NCBI RefSeq assembly: GCF_023074835.1
Contig: NZ_JALLGW010000001.1
Span: 2,542,001-2,606,000 of the forward strand
Origin: Halomarina salina
GTDB lineage: Archaea; Halobacteriota; Halobacteria; Halobacteriales; Haloarculaceae
DNA length: 64,000 nt
Direction: 5' to 3'
Below are positions 9,008 through 17,350 of this stretch, piece after piece. Under the pieces are notes generated by a model that had not been told where the DNA came from, did not search any database, and worked only from the letters and a program-made list of their open reading frames with translations. The position numbers and the translations under genes are program-made. Numbering within the stretch: position 1 is the first letter of the stretch; the number at the start of each line of letters is the position of its first letter.

Positions 9008-9775
9008 ATGAACGTCCTCCTCACGAACGACGACGGTATCGACGAGGCCGGACTGCGGGCGCTGTACGACGCGCTCTCCGACGTCGCGTCGGTGACGGCG
9101 GTCGCACCGGCCGACGACCAGAGCGCGGTCGGACGGACGCTCTCGACGCGGGTGGACGTGCGGGACCACGAACTCGGCTACGCCGTCGAGGGGACGCCCG
9201 CCGACTGCGTCGTCGTCGGCCTCCAGTCGCTCGTCCCCGACGTCGACCTCGTCGTCTCGGGGTGCAACCGGGGGGCGAACCTCGGCCAGTACACGCTCGG
9301 TCGCTCGGGGACCGTCAGCGCGGCCGTCGAAGCCGCGTTCTTCGACGTGCCCGCCATCGCCGTCTCGATGTACGTCCCGACCGACGAGGTGGACTTCCGG
9401 ACCTACGACCCGGACCCGGCGGTGTACGGCGAGGCGGCCCGCGCCACCCGGTTCCTCGTCGAGGAGACGGCCAGAGACGGTGTGTTCGGCATCGCCGACT
9501 ACCTCAACGTGAACGCGCCCATCGCCGACGAGGACGCCAGCGAGATGGTCGTCACCGAACCGTCGACGTACTACGACATGGACGCCGAACGCGACGGCGA
9601 CGTGGTCCACCTCTACGACCGCATCTGGGAACGGATGGGCGACGGCTCGCTCCCGGACCCCGAGGGAACCGACCGCCGCGCGATACTCGACGGGAAGGTG
9701 AGCGTCTCGCCGCTGACGGCCCCGCACACCGTCACCCACCACGAGACGCTCGTCGGACTCGCCGAGGAGTACTGA
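9008..9775 (+). CDS. surE: 5'/3'-nucleotidase SurE
   Basis: A 255-residue SurE phosphatase. The N-terminal LLTNDDGID (residues 4-12) supplies the metal-binding Asp pair, followed by VAPADDQSAVG and, near residue 81, SGCNRGANLG, which carries the conserved Asn. SurE removes phosphate from nucleoside 5'- and 3'-monophosphates and short polyphosphates using a divalent metal. It acts in the cytoplasm and is often linked to stress survival. The ATG at 9008 starts the first beta strand, leaving no room for a longer N-terminus. It stands alone on the plus strand. Confidence 0.92.
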   Translation: MNVLLTNDDGIDEAGLRALYDALSDVASVTAVAPADDQSAVGRTLSTRVDVRDHELGYAVEGTPADCVVVGLQSLVPDVDLVVSGCNRGANLGQYTLGRSGTVSAAVEAAFFDVPAIAVSMYVPTDEVDFRTYDPDPAVYGEAARATRFLVEETARDGVFGIADYLNVNAPIADEDASEMVVTEPSTYYDMDAERDGDVVHLYDRIWERMGDGSLPDPEGTDRRAILDGKVSVSPLTAPHTVTHHETLVGLAEEY

Positions 9776-9895
9776 CCCGCTCGCGGTCGACCGCCGGAGA
9801 GCTGCGCTCGCTGGCCGACGAGTCGTGGAGACGACGTGCACACCGCCGACCACGAACCACCGACCACTATGTCGGACGGCCCCCTCACGACGCCC

Positions 9896-10576
9896 ATGAA
9901 CGAGACACTGCGTTCGTTGCTAGATGGAAACGCCGACCACGCACGGGAGTTCGACTCACGGTTCGACGACGTGCAGGACGGGCAGCAGCCGGCCGCCGTC
10001 ACCGTCTGCTGTTCGGACTCGCGCGTCCTGCAGGACCACGTCTGGGGGAACGACGAACCGGGGTCCGTCTTCACCTGTGCCAACATCGGCAACCGCGTGA
10101 TGCAGCGGACCGACGACGGCGACGTGGTCTCGGGTGACCTGCTCTACCCGGTCGCACACACCGGGACGGAGACGGTCGTCGTCGTCGGTCACACGGGCTG
10201 TGGGGCCGTCACCGCGACGTTCGACGACCTGACCGACGGTCTCGACGAGCCGGCGGGCATCACCCACTGTCTCGACATCCTCCGTCCCCGCCTGGAACCT
10301 GGTGTCGAGGCCCTCCCCGAGGGAATCGAGCGCGAGGACGCCATCAACCACCTCGTCGAGTACAACGTCGACCGGCAGGTCGAGTTCCTCGTCGAGAGCG
10401 AGGAGATACCGGCCGACGTCGGTGTCGTGGGCGTCGTCTACGACTTCCAGGACGTCTACTCGGGGCGTCGCGGCGAGGTCCACGTCGTCAACGTGAACGG
10501 CGAGACGGACGTCGAGCAGCTCCGAGCGGCGTACCCGGACATCGACTCCCGTATCGAACGGCGCTGGGAGTACTGA
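9896..10576 (+). CDS. Beta-class carbonic anhydrase
   Basis: Catalyses reversible CO2 hydration. The zinc ligands are clear: Cys39 in CCSDSR, His99 and Cys102 in GHTGCGAV, with Asp41/Arg43 of the catalytic dyad beside Cys39. Length is 226 residues from the chosen ATG (MNETLRSLLDGN), the usual beta-CA size; an in-frame ATG at 9869 would add nine residues without homology value. In haloarchaea such enzymes supply bicarbonate for carboxylation or pH control. It is a single gene, convergent with the cupin gene. Confidence 0.92.
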   Translation: MNETLRSLLDGNADHAREFDSRFDDVQDGQQPAAVTVCCSDSRVLQDHVWGNDEPGSVFTCANIGNRVMQRTDDGDVVSGDLLYPVAHTGTETVVVVGHTGCGAVTATFDDLTDGLDEPAGITHCLDILRPRLEPGVEALPEGIEREDAINHLVEYNVDRQVEFLVESEEIPADVGVVGVVYDFQDVYSGRRGEVHVVNVNGETDVEQLRAAYPDIDSRIERRWEY

Positions 10577-10612
10577 CGGGAGACGGCCGCTCCGTCGTCG
10601 ACGAGCGTCCCG

Positions 10613-11014
10613 CTACTCGGGAGGCGCGTACTCTTCGTCGCTGACGTGCTCCAGCCACGTCACGACCTCGCCGTCCTGCTCTTCCTGAATGGCGATGTGC
10701 GTCATCGCCGTCTCGGGGGTCGCGCCGTGCCAGTGCTTCTCCCCCGGTGGGAACCAGACGACGTCACCCGCCCGAACCTGCGCTATCGGGCCACCGTCGC
10801 GCTGGACGAGACCACAGCCATCGGTGATGATCAGTCTCTGACCGAGCGGGTGCGTGTGCCACGCGGTACGAGCCCCCGGTTCGAACGTCACGCTCGCCCC
10901 GGCCGCACGAGCCTCGTCGCGCGGGTCGAACAGCGGGTCGATTCGGGTCGAACCCGTGAAGTACTCCTCCGGCCCTTCCTGAGCGGGCTGCGAACAGCCG
11001 TTTGTGATATCCAT
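10613..11014 (-). CDS. Small single-domain cupin protein
   Basis: A 133-residue cupin. Motif 1 provides His53, His55 and Gln59 ([12 protein letters not shown]) and motif 2 provides His94/His96 (PPGEKHWHG), a metal site of the HxH-Q-H kind. The ending ([10 protein letters not shown]) matches the small manganese cupins related to TM1287 and to (R)-hydroxynitrile lyases. The natural reaction of most members is unknown, so no enzyme name is given. It lies next to an SDR gene on the same strand, 94 bases downstream of that gene's stop. Confidence 0.85.
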   Translation of the reverse strand: MDITNGCSQPAQEGPEEYFTGSTRIDPLFDPRDEARAAGASVTFEPGARTAWHTHPLGQRLIITDGCGLVQRDGGPIAQVRAGDVVWFPPGEKHWHGATPETAMTHIAIQEEQDGEVVTWLEHVSDEEYAPPE

Positions 11015-11108
11015 GAACTGAACCCGTCCTGTAGTCGGCCAGCGGAACCCTTCGATTCGACGCTAGCTGGAAGGGGTGTTTAAGTACGAACCGAGGACGG
11101 TCTACGGT

Positions 11109-11873
11109 CTACGGCTGGACCTGGTCGAGCGGCCGAATCAGCACCTCGTTGATGTCGACGCGCTGTGGCTGGGTCACGACGAAGGTGATGGTTCGGGCGA
11201 TGTCCTCGGGCGCGAGCGCGTCCATCGACCCGACGTACTCCTTGACGCCCTCCTGAATCTCCTCGTCGGGGATGTGGTCGAGCAGTTCGGTGTCGACCGC
11301 GCCCGGTTCGATGGTCGCGACGCGGATGCCCTCCTCGGCGACGTCGAGGCGGAGCGAGTCACCGAACATCTTCACGCCGGCCTTCGCCGCGTTGTAGTGG
11401 GCGCTGTTGGCCTGGAGGAACCGTCCGACGACCGACGAGAGGTTGACGACGTGCCCGCTCTCCTGCTCCAGCATCGTCGGGACGACGGCGTGGGTGAGCG
11501 TGATCAGTCCGCGGAGGTTGACGTCGATGGTGTCCTGCAGGGTCTCGCGGTCGGCCTCCGCGATGTGCGCGAGGGGCATGAGCCCCGCGTTGTTGACGAG
11601 GACGTCGATGCGCCCGTACTCGTCGGTCGTCGCCTGCACCAGGTCGTCGATGTCCCCGTCGTCCGTGACGTCCGTCGGAACGACGAGGGCATCGCCACCG
11701 TCGTCTTCGATACTCGACGCGAGCTCTTCGAGTTCGTCTTCGCGCCGCGCGGCGAGCACGACGCTCGCACCCCGAGCCGCGAGCGACCGGGCCGTCGCCT
11801 CACCGATACCGGACGACGCTCCCGTGACTATCGCGACCTGCTCGTCGAGTTCGGAACCGAGTTCTGCTGTCAT
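11109..11873 (-). CDS. SDR family oxidoreductase (YdfG-like)
   Basis: A 254-residue short-chain dehydrogenase. The cofactor loop GASSGIG is at residues 18-24, NNAG at 94-97, and the catalytic residues are Ser146-147, Tyr160 and Lys164 (YNAAK). AARRED after strand 2 favours NADP(H). The C-terminus (TITFVVTQPQRVDINEVLIRP) matches the YdfG/serine-3-dehydrogenase branch, which reduces or oxidises short hydroxy acids and aldehydes. The ATG at 11873 was chosen because upstream in-frame sequence would run through the neighbouring regulator gene. It lies 38 bases downstream of that Bat-type regulator's stop, on the same strand. Confidence 0.88.
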   Translation of the reverse strand: MTAELGSELDEQVAIVTGASSGIGEATARSLAARGASVVLAARREDELEELASSIEDDGGDALVVPTDVTDDGDIDDLVQATTDEYGRIDVLVNNAGLMPLAHIAEADRETLQDTIDVNLRGLITLTHAVVPTMLEQESGHVVNLSSVVGRFLQANSAHYNAAKAGVKMFGDSLRLDVAEEGIRVATIEPGAVDTELLDHIPDEEIQEGVKEYVGSMDALAPEDIARTITFVVTQPQRVDINEVLIRPLDQVQP

Positions 11874-11911
11874 CGACCGAAACGAGTCCGGGAACCCGGT
11901 TGGCCCTGATG

Positions 11912-12589
11912 CTATCCTGATAGCGTGTTTAAGTGCGCCTGCGAGTCGAGCGCGGACGTGAGGAGCTGTCGCTCCGCTCGGCGGATGAGGTTCGACATCG
12001 AGGGCTGGGAGATGTCCATCTCCTGAGCCAGCTCCTCGGTGGTGACCTGCCGCGGACTCTCGAAGTACCCCCGCGAGAGCGCGAGGGTCAGCGCTTCGTG
12101 TTGGCGGTCGGTCAGGCCGAACCGCGCGGAGTCGTCCGACGACGGTCCGCTCTGCGCGATGGAGATGAGTTCCACCGAGATGTCGTACTGCGCACAGCGG
12201 TCGGTGAGTCCTCTGAACGCGTCGAAGCTCTCGAAGAGCTTCTTCTCGTACCAGCCCTCCGGGGTGACGACGGTCGGCTCCATCTGGGCGGCGGTGAACC
12301 GTTCGGGTGCGAACGCCTCCGAGACGACGTCCTCGAGTTCGACGGTGAGCTGGTAGACCTCCCTGCCGCTGGCCCGTCCAAGCGGGGTCACGTCGACGAC
12401 TTCGTCGAACGCCGAGAGCTCCGCTTCGGTGAGGTCGTCGGACGGGTCGACGTAGATGACGAACACTCGCGAGTCGCGTTCGAGACAGAGGCCGTGGACC
12501 GATTCGACCTGATTCGACGGGAGCGACTCCGCGAGACGAACGAGGGGGAGAGACGGCGAACTGATGAGAAACTCGGTCGTGACCGTCAT
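11912..12589 (-). CDS. Bat-type helix-turn-helix transcriptional regulator
   Basis: A 225-residue regulator starting MTVTTEFLIS. An N-terminal sensor region (1-150) precedes the HTH_10 domain with FGLTDRQHEALTLALSRGYF and LAQEMDISQPSMSNLIRRAE (about 165-215). The gene precedes the YdfG-like SDR on the same strand with a 38-base gap, so it may control or be co-transcribed with it. Upstream (minus strand) a TATA-like TGTTATCTG lies about 30 bases before the start. The frame stays open upstream for 94 codons but that part lacks Bat-family sequence. Confidence 0.87.
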   Translation of the reverse strand: MTVTTEFLISSPSLPLVRLAESLPSNQVESVHGLCLERDSRVFVIYVDPSDDLTEAELSAFDEVVDVTPLGRASGREVYQLTVELEDVVSEAFAPERFTAAQMEPTVVTPEGWYEKKLFESFDAFRGLTDRCAQYDISVELISIAQSGPSSDDSARFGLTDRQHEALTLALSRGYFESPRQVTTEELAQEMDISQPSMSNLIRRAERQLLTSALDSQAHLNTLSG

Positions 12590-12738
12590 ACACCGCTGGT
12601 ATGCCTCATCGACAGATAACAGTCCGGGTCGACTCGCGGATGCGGGCTCCCGCTCATCCACCTCGTTCGCGTCCTCGACGGACGGTACGGAGGGTACCCA
12701 TCCTGCTGCTCTCCCGAGTCTCTTGAGCGCGAGTGGGG

Positions 12739-13356
12739 TCAGAGAGCGCCCCAGATAGCGAGGAGCCCGAACCCGGCGACGACCGCACCTGCCAGTCGGT
12801 GCACTCGACGCGTGACCGAGCGTGTGAACCGCGAACGAAAGCGGTTCACACCGACGCTCAGGGCAAGCCACCAGAGCGCCGAGCCGAGGAAGACACCGCC
12901 GACCAGCACGGCGGCGTCGGAGTAGTCCCCCGACACGCCGATCCCCAATCCCGTGAAGATGCCGACGAAGGCGACGATGGTCACCGGGTTGGCCAGCGTC
13001 AAGAGGAACGTCGAACCGTAGTCTCTGCCGAGCCCCTGCACGTCCGAGGTGGCGACCGCAGTCGCTGCTGGCTCGGCGCGGAACGAGCGGACGCCGAGAG
13101 CCAACAGGAGGACTCCGCCCCCGATGCGAATACCGGTCCGGTAGTCGAGCAGGAGCGACGACAGCACCGTGATTCCGAACCCCGCGATCGACCCGTACAC
13201 GGCGTCAGCGGACGCGGCTCCGAGTCCACTGACCAACCCCGAGAGCCGCCCCTTAGAAAGCGTTCGCTGGATGCACAGGACTCCGATCGGACCGACGGGG
13301 GCCGCGATCGAGAGTCCCAGAACGATACCCTGAATCAGGATGTCGATTGTCGTCGT
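12739..13356 (-). CDS. LysE/RhtB family amino-acid exporter without a canonical start codon
   Basis: The frame encodes a LysE-type translocator of about 205 residues with six predicted helices. The family's first helix is intact (LSIAAPVGPIGVLC, on the complement of about 13260-13320), followed by GLVSGLGAASADAVYG. However, no ATG, GTG or TTG lies between the upstream in-frame stop (13366-13368) and this helix. The natural start is probably the ACG at 13351-13353 or 13354-13356, i.e. a mutated ATG (reading T-T-I-D-I-L). An ATG exists at 13363-13365 but in another frame. The TTG at 13236 would delete the first helix and conserved motif. It exports amino acids or similar solutes if functional. 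Confidence 0.65.
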   Translation of the reverse strand, partial: TTTIDILIQGIVLGLSIAAPVGPIGVLCIQRTLSKGRLSGLVSGLGAASADAVYGSIAGFGITVLSSLLLDYRTGIRIGGGVLLLALGVRSFRAEPAATAVATSDVQGLGRDYGSTFLLTLANPVTIVAFVGIFTGLGIGVSGDYSDAAVLVGGVFLGSALWWLALSVGVNRFRSRFTRSVTRRVHRLAGAVVAGFGLLAIWGAL

Positions 13357-13532
13357 TAATACGCATCACCTCACGACGGTTCGGAGACCGCTATCACGTA
13401 AACTCGTTCCGGGCGCATGATGAGAGTTATCCATTGTCACGCTGCTCTATCTTGTCCAACGAGGCGAAATATGATACACTACCTGCCCACGCAGTCACGC
13501 TCTTCCCTGCCACCCCTCAAACTACTTCCGTC

Positions 13533-13551
13533 TGCATACGCGATGTATGCA
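13533..13551. promoter_or_regulatory. Inverted-repeat operator of the vapBC module
   Basis: TGCATAC and GTATGCA form perfect 7-bp arms around the 5-bp spacer GCGAT, ending one base before the vapB start at 13553. VapBC modules are classically autorepressed by the antitoxin-toxin complex binding such palindromes. The repeat also swallows the alternative ATG at 13547, which argues for 13553 as the true start. Confidence 0.65.
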
Positions 13552-13552
13552 T

Positions 13553-13753
13553 ATGAGCACGTCAATCCGGGTCTCCGATGAGACGAAAGAGAAGTTGGCG
13601 AGGCTGAAGCGTGGAGACGAGAGTTGGGACGAGTTCCTCGACCGGTTGGCGAACGAGGAGTCGGGGATGACAGCAGGGGCGTGGAACGGGACTGACAAAG
13701 CCGAGAAGGCGCGTGAGGCAATCGAACGGTCCCGTGAGAGCTACGAGCAGTGA
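13553..13753 (+). CDS. vapB: VapB-type antitoxin
   Basis: A 66-residue antitoxin starting MSTSIRVSDETKEKLARLK, a ribbon-helix-helix-like N-terminus as in the archaeal VapB families. The remainder (WDEFLDRLA, then an Ala/Glu/Arg-rich helix) is the toxin-wrapping tail. It should neutralise the VapC RNase and repress the operon through the palindrome just upstream. The stop TGA overlaps the vapC GTG by four bases (GTGA), the usual coupling for these pairs. Confidence 0.88.
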   Translation: MSTSIRVSDETKEKLARLKRGDESWDEFLDRLANEESGMTAGAWNGTDKAEKAREAIERSRESYEQ

Positions 13754-14145
13754 CGTTCCTCGATTCGTCGGTCATCATCGACTATCTCGACGGAGTCGAA
13801 GAAGTCGTCGAGTTCGTCGACGACCAATCGCAGTTGGCCACCTCCAGCATCTGTGTCTACGAAGTGCTCGCTGGCGAAGTGTTCTCGGCAGGTGAGACCG
13901 ACCTCGTCGAGGCGCGTGGGCACTTCGGGCGAGTCGCAGCCCTTGCCTTCTCCGAGGACGTCGCGTTCGAAGCCGCCCGGATGCAGAACCGGTTGCTCGA
14001 ATCCGGTGACCCGATGTCGCCGCGTGACCTCATGGTCGCGGCGACGGCTCGGTCCGAAGGGAAGGAACTGGTCGTCTCCGACGGCGACTTCCATACGGAG
14101 GGTCTTCGTGAACTGCTCTCTGTCCGACGGTTCGGTCCGTACTGA
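13750..14145 (+). CDS. vapC: VapC-type PIN-domain toxin ribonuclease
   Basis: A 131-residue PIN-domain protein. The acidic active-site residues can be placed at Asp5 (FLDSSV), Glu38 (YEVLAG), Asp93 (SPRDLMVAATA) and Asp111/Asp113 (VSDGDF). PIN toxins cleave RNA, often tRNA or rRNA, with Mg2+ when freed from the antitoxin. It starts with GTG inside the vapB stop. All expected acidic residues are present, so it looks active. The module sits in a small accessory patch after the LysE gene. Confidence 0.9.
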   Translation: MTFLDSSVIIDYLDGVEEVVEFVDDQSQLATSSICVYEVLAGEVFSAGETDLVEARGHFGRVAALAFSEDVAFEAARMQNRLLESGDPMSPRDLMVAATARSEGKELVVSDGDFHTEGLRELLSVRRFGPY

Positions 14146-14389
14146 TTGGGAGGCACGACCGGTCTCACATCTCACACTCTCTCGGCACCCTCTGAATCCC
14201 GACAAGGGTTCCTGTTGTCGTTTCGTTCTGGGAGTCGCTCGGACCTTCGTCGTCGTTCCCAGACCTCCGATCAGGCACGCGTAGCGATGGAACTGCGTTC
14301 TCTCACCTATCGAGGAAGACGAGCACAGATAGCCGAAGAGGCTCCGACCATTCAGAAGACGGTGGAACTGCTGACACGTCCGTATCCGA

Positions 14390-14707
14390 CTACCGCTCGT
14401 TCCGCTGCTCTATCTTGTTCAGTTCGATGAGCAGTCGGAAGATGGCCTTCACCATGTTCGCGTCGACGTCGAACCGCTCGGCGTTCTCACCGGCACGGGC
14501 CATCACGGCCTCTTCCTGACTCTCGTCGGTCGTCGCGAGGCCACGCTCGGTCTTCACCCGCGCGATGGAGTCCGCGACGTAGGTTCGCTGTGCGATGAGT
14601 TCGACGATCTCGCGGTCGATGCTCCGTATCTCCTCGCGAAGTTCGTCGAGGTCCATCTCGTCGGTCGATACGACTGTGCTGTCGGTGTCGGGTGTGTGCT
14701 CGGTCAT
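14390..14707 (-). CDS. aroQ: Chorismate mutase, AroQ class
   Basis: A 105-residue monofunctional chorismate mutase of the helical AroQ type. The first helix has LDELREEIRSIDREIVELIAQR and continues to V.RVKTERGL, with the active-site Arg and Lys residues in the expected spacing. It converts chorismate to prephenate, the substrate of the tyrA product at 4322. Translation is coupled to the shikimate kinase gene by an ATGA overlap. The N-terminal 20 residues are an acidic extension. Confidence 0.9.
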   Translation of the reverse strand: MTEHTPDTDSTVVSTDEMDLDELREEIRSIDREIVELIAQRTYVADSIARVKTERGLATTDESQEEAVMARAGENAERFDVDANMVKAIFRLLIELNKIEQRNER

Positions 14708-15651
14708 CCCAGTCTCCCTCCGTCGGTGGTCGTCGTCGTCCGCCACGTCTCGCCGTCCAGTGCGTCCCACCGCTCCCGGACGGTCTCGACGCCCCGCTCC
14801 TCGCCGACGGCGACGAAACTCGGGCCGGTCCCCGACAGCGAGACCCCCGTCACCTCGGTCATCGCCGAGACGATGGGGTCGGTCGGGAAGTCGAGCGCCG
14901 CGCAGAACGCGAGGCCGTTGACCGTCATCGCCCGACCGTACTGCCCGTCGAGCGCCAGGTCCGCGACGAGGTCGGCCATCGGGGCGACGGCCCGACAGCG
15001 CTCCACGTCGGCGTCGGCGGAGAACGCCCGCTCCGGCGGCGTCCAGACGACCACTTCCCAGTCCGGGGTGGCGCGGTGGAGCACCGTGTCCTCGTCGTTG
15101 TCCGTCACGGTGAGGCCGCCGAGCATCGACGCGCTGGCGTCGTCGAACGCGCCGGTGACGGTGACGCCGACGTCGCGCGCGGCCGCAACGCCCAGCAGAC
15201 ACGCGTCCACGCGGGAGACGGAGTCGGGCGTCGCCTCGTCCTCGTCGTCGGTCCCCTCGGTGGGGACCGTCGGGTCCGGGCCGTCCTCGATGGCCACGCC
15301 GAGTGCGTCGAACGTCGCCAGAACCGTCGCGTTGGCGGCCGCGCTCGAACTCTTCAGCCCCGCGGCCATCGGTATCTCGCTCTCGGTCCCGACGCTCGCG
15401 CCGCCCGCGGGAATCGGTTCGCCCGCCACCTCGGCCGCCAGTTCGACGCACCGCTCTATCAGGCGCGTGTCGGCGTCGGGCGCGTCCGCTATCTCGCCCG
15501 TGACGCGTCGCTCGTCGTGGTCCGTCGGCGTCGCCTCGAACTCGACGGTGGCGGTCGTGTGCGCGTCGATGGCGAACGCCGACCCGGTGCCCGTGGCGAG
15601 TGCGTTCAACACGGTGCCCGCTGCAGGGGCGCTCGCTCGTCCGGTCCGCAT
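14704..15651 (-). CDS. aroK: Archaeal shikimate kinase (GHMP kinase type)
   Basis: A 315-residue GHMP-superfamily shikimate kinase, the archaeal non-homologous replacement of bacterial AroK. The ATP loop MAAGLKSSSAAANA is at residues 95-108; the N-terminal RASAPAAGTVLNAL and the GVSLSGTGPSFVAVG segment near the end are typical. It phosphorylates shikimate at the 3-hydroxyl. An acidic insertion (about 119-145) is a haloarchaeal adaptation. It forms a two-gene operon with aroQ. Three hairpin-bearing 41-bp repeats lie just upstream (15689-15821). The frame is open upstream through the repeats, which are not family sequence. Confidence 0.92.
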   Translation of the reverse strand: MRTGRASAPAAGTVLNALATGTGSAFAIDAHTTATVEFEATPTDHDERRVTGEIADAPDADTRLIERCVELAAEVAGEPIPAGGASVGTESEIPMAAGLKSSSAAANATVLATFDALGVAIEDGPDPTVPTEGTDDEDEATPDSVSRVDACLLGVAAARDVGVTVTGAFDDASASMLGGLTVTDNDEDTVLHRATPDWEVVVWTPPERAFSADADVERCRAVAPMADLVADLALDGQYGRAMTVNGLAFCAALDFPTDPIVSAMTEVTGVSLSGTGPSFVAVGEERGVETVRERWDALDGETWRTTTTTDGGRLG

Positions 15652-15688
15652 CAGGCCAACCTTCTCGCGTGAGGACTTACGGGTGGTG

Positions 15689-15821
15689 GTCGCGGCGAGA
15701 GCCGCGAGCAAGGAGCGGTAGTGACCGAGGTCGCGGCGATAGCCGCGAACAGGGAGCGGTAGTGACCGAGGTCGCGGCGATAGCCGCGAACAGGGAGCGG
15801 CAGTGACCGAGGTCGCGGCGA
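15689..15821. repeat. Tandem 41-bp repeat (3.2 copies) with internal hairpins
   Basis: Copies lie at 15689-15729, 15730-15770 and 15771-15811, with ten bases of a fourth. Copies 2 and 3 differ by one base (GAGCGGTAG against GAGCGGCAG); copy 1 has a few changes. Each full copy carries the inverted repeat CGCGGC-GATA-GCCGCG (GAGA loop in copy 1), a 6-bp stem. The array sits between divergent aroK and the gene at 15878. There are no variable spacers, so it is not CRISPR. Confidence 0.9.
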
Positions 15822-15877
15822 GTGTGCCGGGACCGACGAACGCGGTGCTTTTCCCGTCTCGTGGGTAACTCGGAGCC

Positions 15878-16306
15878 ATGAGCCTCCGGAACGACATCGC
15901 CCCGGACAGTCTCCCCGTCTCCCTGCAGGCCGAGGGCGTCGAGGTGGAGTACGCCGACGGCCGGTCGGTGTTCTACCACGGCGTCCCCGAGAAGTCCGCA
16001 GAACCGGTGACGACGCCGCCGGGCAAGGACGTCCACGTCCTGGTCACCGACCCGACCCAGACCGAGGGCGTCATCGTCTACGTCAACGACCGCAAGACCT
16101 CCGACGAGATACTGGAGGACTCCGGCGTCGGCCGGGTCATCCTCGACGCGGGCGAGGAGACGACGGTGTTCCCCGGCGTCGACGTCAGCGTCGACTCGTA
16201 TCGCGTCACCGTCGACGGCGACCCGGAGGCGGCCCGCGGACGGGTCTTCGTCTTCGCCGAGGACGGACTCGGCGAGCAGTCCTGGGAACTCGTCGCCGAG
16301 GAGTGA
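15878..16306 (+). CDS. Conserved haloarchaeal protein of unknown function (142 aa)
   Basis: A soluble acidic protein starting MSLRNDIAPDSLPVSL. It is rich in short beta strands (GVEVEYADGRSVFYHGVP, then VHVLVTDPTQTEGVIVYVNDR) with no Cys or catalytic motif. The pattern resembles a haloarchaeal family I recall as DUF5796; the name is from memory. It is divergent from the aroK operon across the 41-bp repeats and 64 bases before the potassium channel gene on the same strand. Confidence 0.7.
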   Translation: MSLRNDIAPDSLPVSLQAEGVEVEYADGRSVFYHGVPEKSAEPVTTPPGKDVHVLVTDPTQTEGVIVYVNDRKTSDEILEDSGVGRVILDAGEETTVFPGVDVSVDSYRVTVDGDPEAARGRVFVFAEDGLGEQSWELVAEE

Positions 16307-16370
16307 GCGTCGTCGTCCAACGCTCGGTGCGATAGTCAGACCCCCCGGACGGTCGTCGGCTGTTTTCTCG

Positions 16371-17249
16371 ATGCGCCGTGTCGGCCCCGAGGTGGACGCG
16401 TATCGCCGCCTCCGTCGCCGCACCTACGAACTGCTCACCCCGGACTACGGCCCGGTCAGCCGCTGGGTCGACCGGGTCGTCTCGGCGCTCATCGTGCTGA
16501 ACGTCGTCGCCCTCGGCGCGTCGACGGTCGACTCGCTGGCACTCGCGTACGCGCCCGTCTTCTCCCTCGTGGACCGCGTCACCGTCGTCGCCTTCACCGT
16601 CGAGTACCTCGCGCGGGTCTGGTCGTGCGTGGAGGCACCGACGTACGACCGTCCCGTCGTCGACCGGGTACGGTTCGCGTCCCGGCCGTTTCTCCTCCTC
16701 GACCTGCTGGCAATCGCACCGTCGTACCTCGTCGTGGTCGTCGAGGACGCGACGCTGGTCCGGGCGGCCCGACTGCTCCGGATGGCGCGACTGCTGAAGA
16801 TGGCGCGGTACGCTCGCTCCATCCGACTCCTCTGGGTGGTCGTGGGGCGCAAGCGTCGCGACCTGCTCGTCTCGCTGTCGGCCGCGTGGGTGACGCTCGT
16901 GCTCTCCTCGACGGTGATGTACGTCCTCGAACGCGGTGCCCAGCCCGAGACGTTCTCGTCGATTCCGGCGACGCTCTGGTGGGGCGTCGTCACGCTCACC
17001 ACCGTCGGCTACGGCGACGTCTACCCCGTGACGACGCTCGGGCGGGTGTTCGGCGGGGCCGTCGCCGTCGTCGGCGTCGGACTGGTCGCCCTCCCGGCGG
17101 GCATCATCGGCGAGGGTCTCATCGAGGCGACGAACGAGCGAGGGCGGGAGGGGAGCGAGGATGGTCGAGCGGGGCGATGCGAAGCAGGGACCCCGCCGCA
17201 GCGCTGTTCGCGGTGTGGCGCGCTCGTCGACGTCGAGTGCGCCGACTGA
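16371..17249 (+). CDS. Voltage-gated potassium channel (Kv type, six helices)
   Basis: A 292-residue channel with S1-S6. S4 is textbook: Arg or Lys at 131, 134, 137, 140, 143, 146, 149 and 152, i.e. every third residue. The pore helix and filter TTVGYGD are at 210-216, giving K+ selectivity. S6 (GAVAVVGVGLVALPAGIIGEG) follows. The cytoplasmic tail ends in a small CxxC...C zinc-ribbon-like segment (CSRCGALVDVEC) instead of an RCK domain. It would conduct K+ in response to membrane potential, apt for an organism with very high internal K+. Confidence 0.9.
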   Translation: MRRVGPEVDAYRRLRRRTYELLTPDYGPVSRWVDRVVSALIVLNVVALGASTVDSLALAYAPVFSLVDRVTVVAFTVEYLARVWSCVEAPTYDRPVVDRVRFASRPFLLLDLLAIAPSYLVVVVEDATLVRAARLLRMARLLKMARYARSIRLLWVVVGRKRRDLLVSLSAAWVTLVLSSTVMYVLERGAQPETFSSIPATLWWGVVTLTTVGYGDVYPVTTLGRVFGGAVAVVGVGLVALPAGIIGEGLIEATNERGREGSEDGRAGRCEAGTPPQRCSRCGALVDVECAD

Positions 17250-17350
17250 GGAGTTCTCCGCTCCCCTCGTGGTCCGTCCCTCCGTATAGTGTGTCCCCGT
17301 CTCAGTCTGCCCCCCGTGCTCGGTCTTCCCCCGTCGTCCGAGTCAGTCGC

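Noticed and set aside
13547-13753. Longer VapB start at 13547
   Set aside because: It lies inside the operator palindrome, and the next ATG at 13553 begins the conserved N-terminus.
14146-14389. Short frame starting ATG at 14287 (47 codons)
   Set aside because: Overlaps the aroQ 3' end, no recognisable features; the region otherwise shows nothing clear.
15689-15821. Possible CRISPR array
   Set aside because: The units are directly adjacent 41-bp copies without unique spacers.
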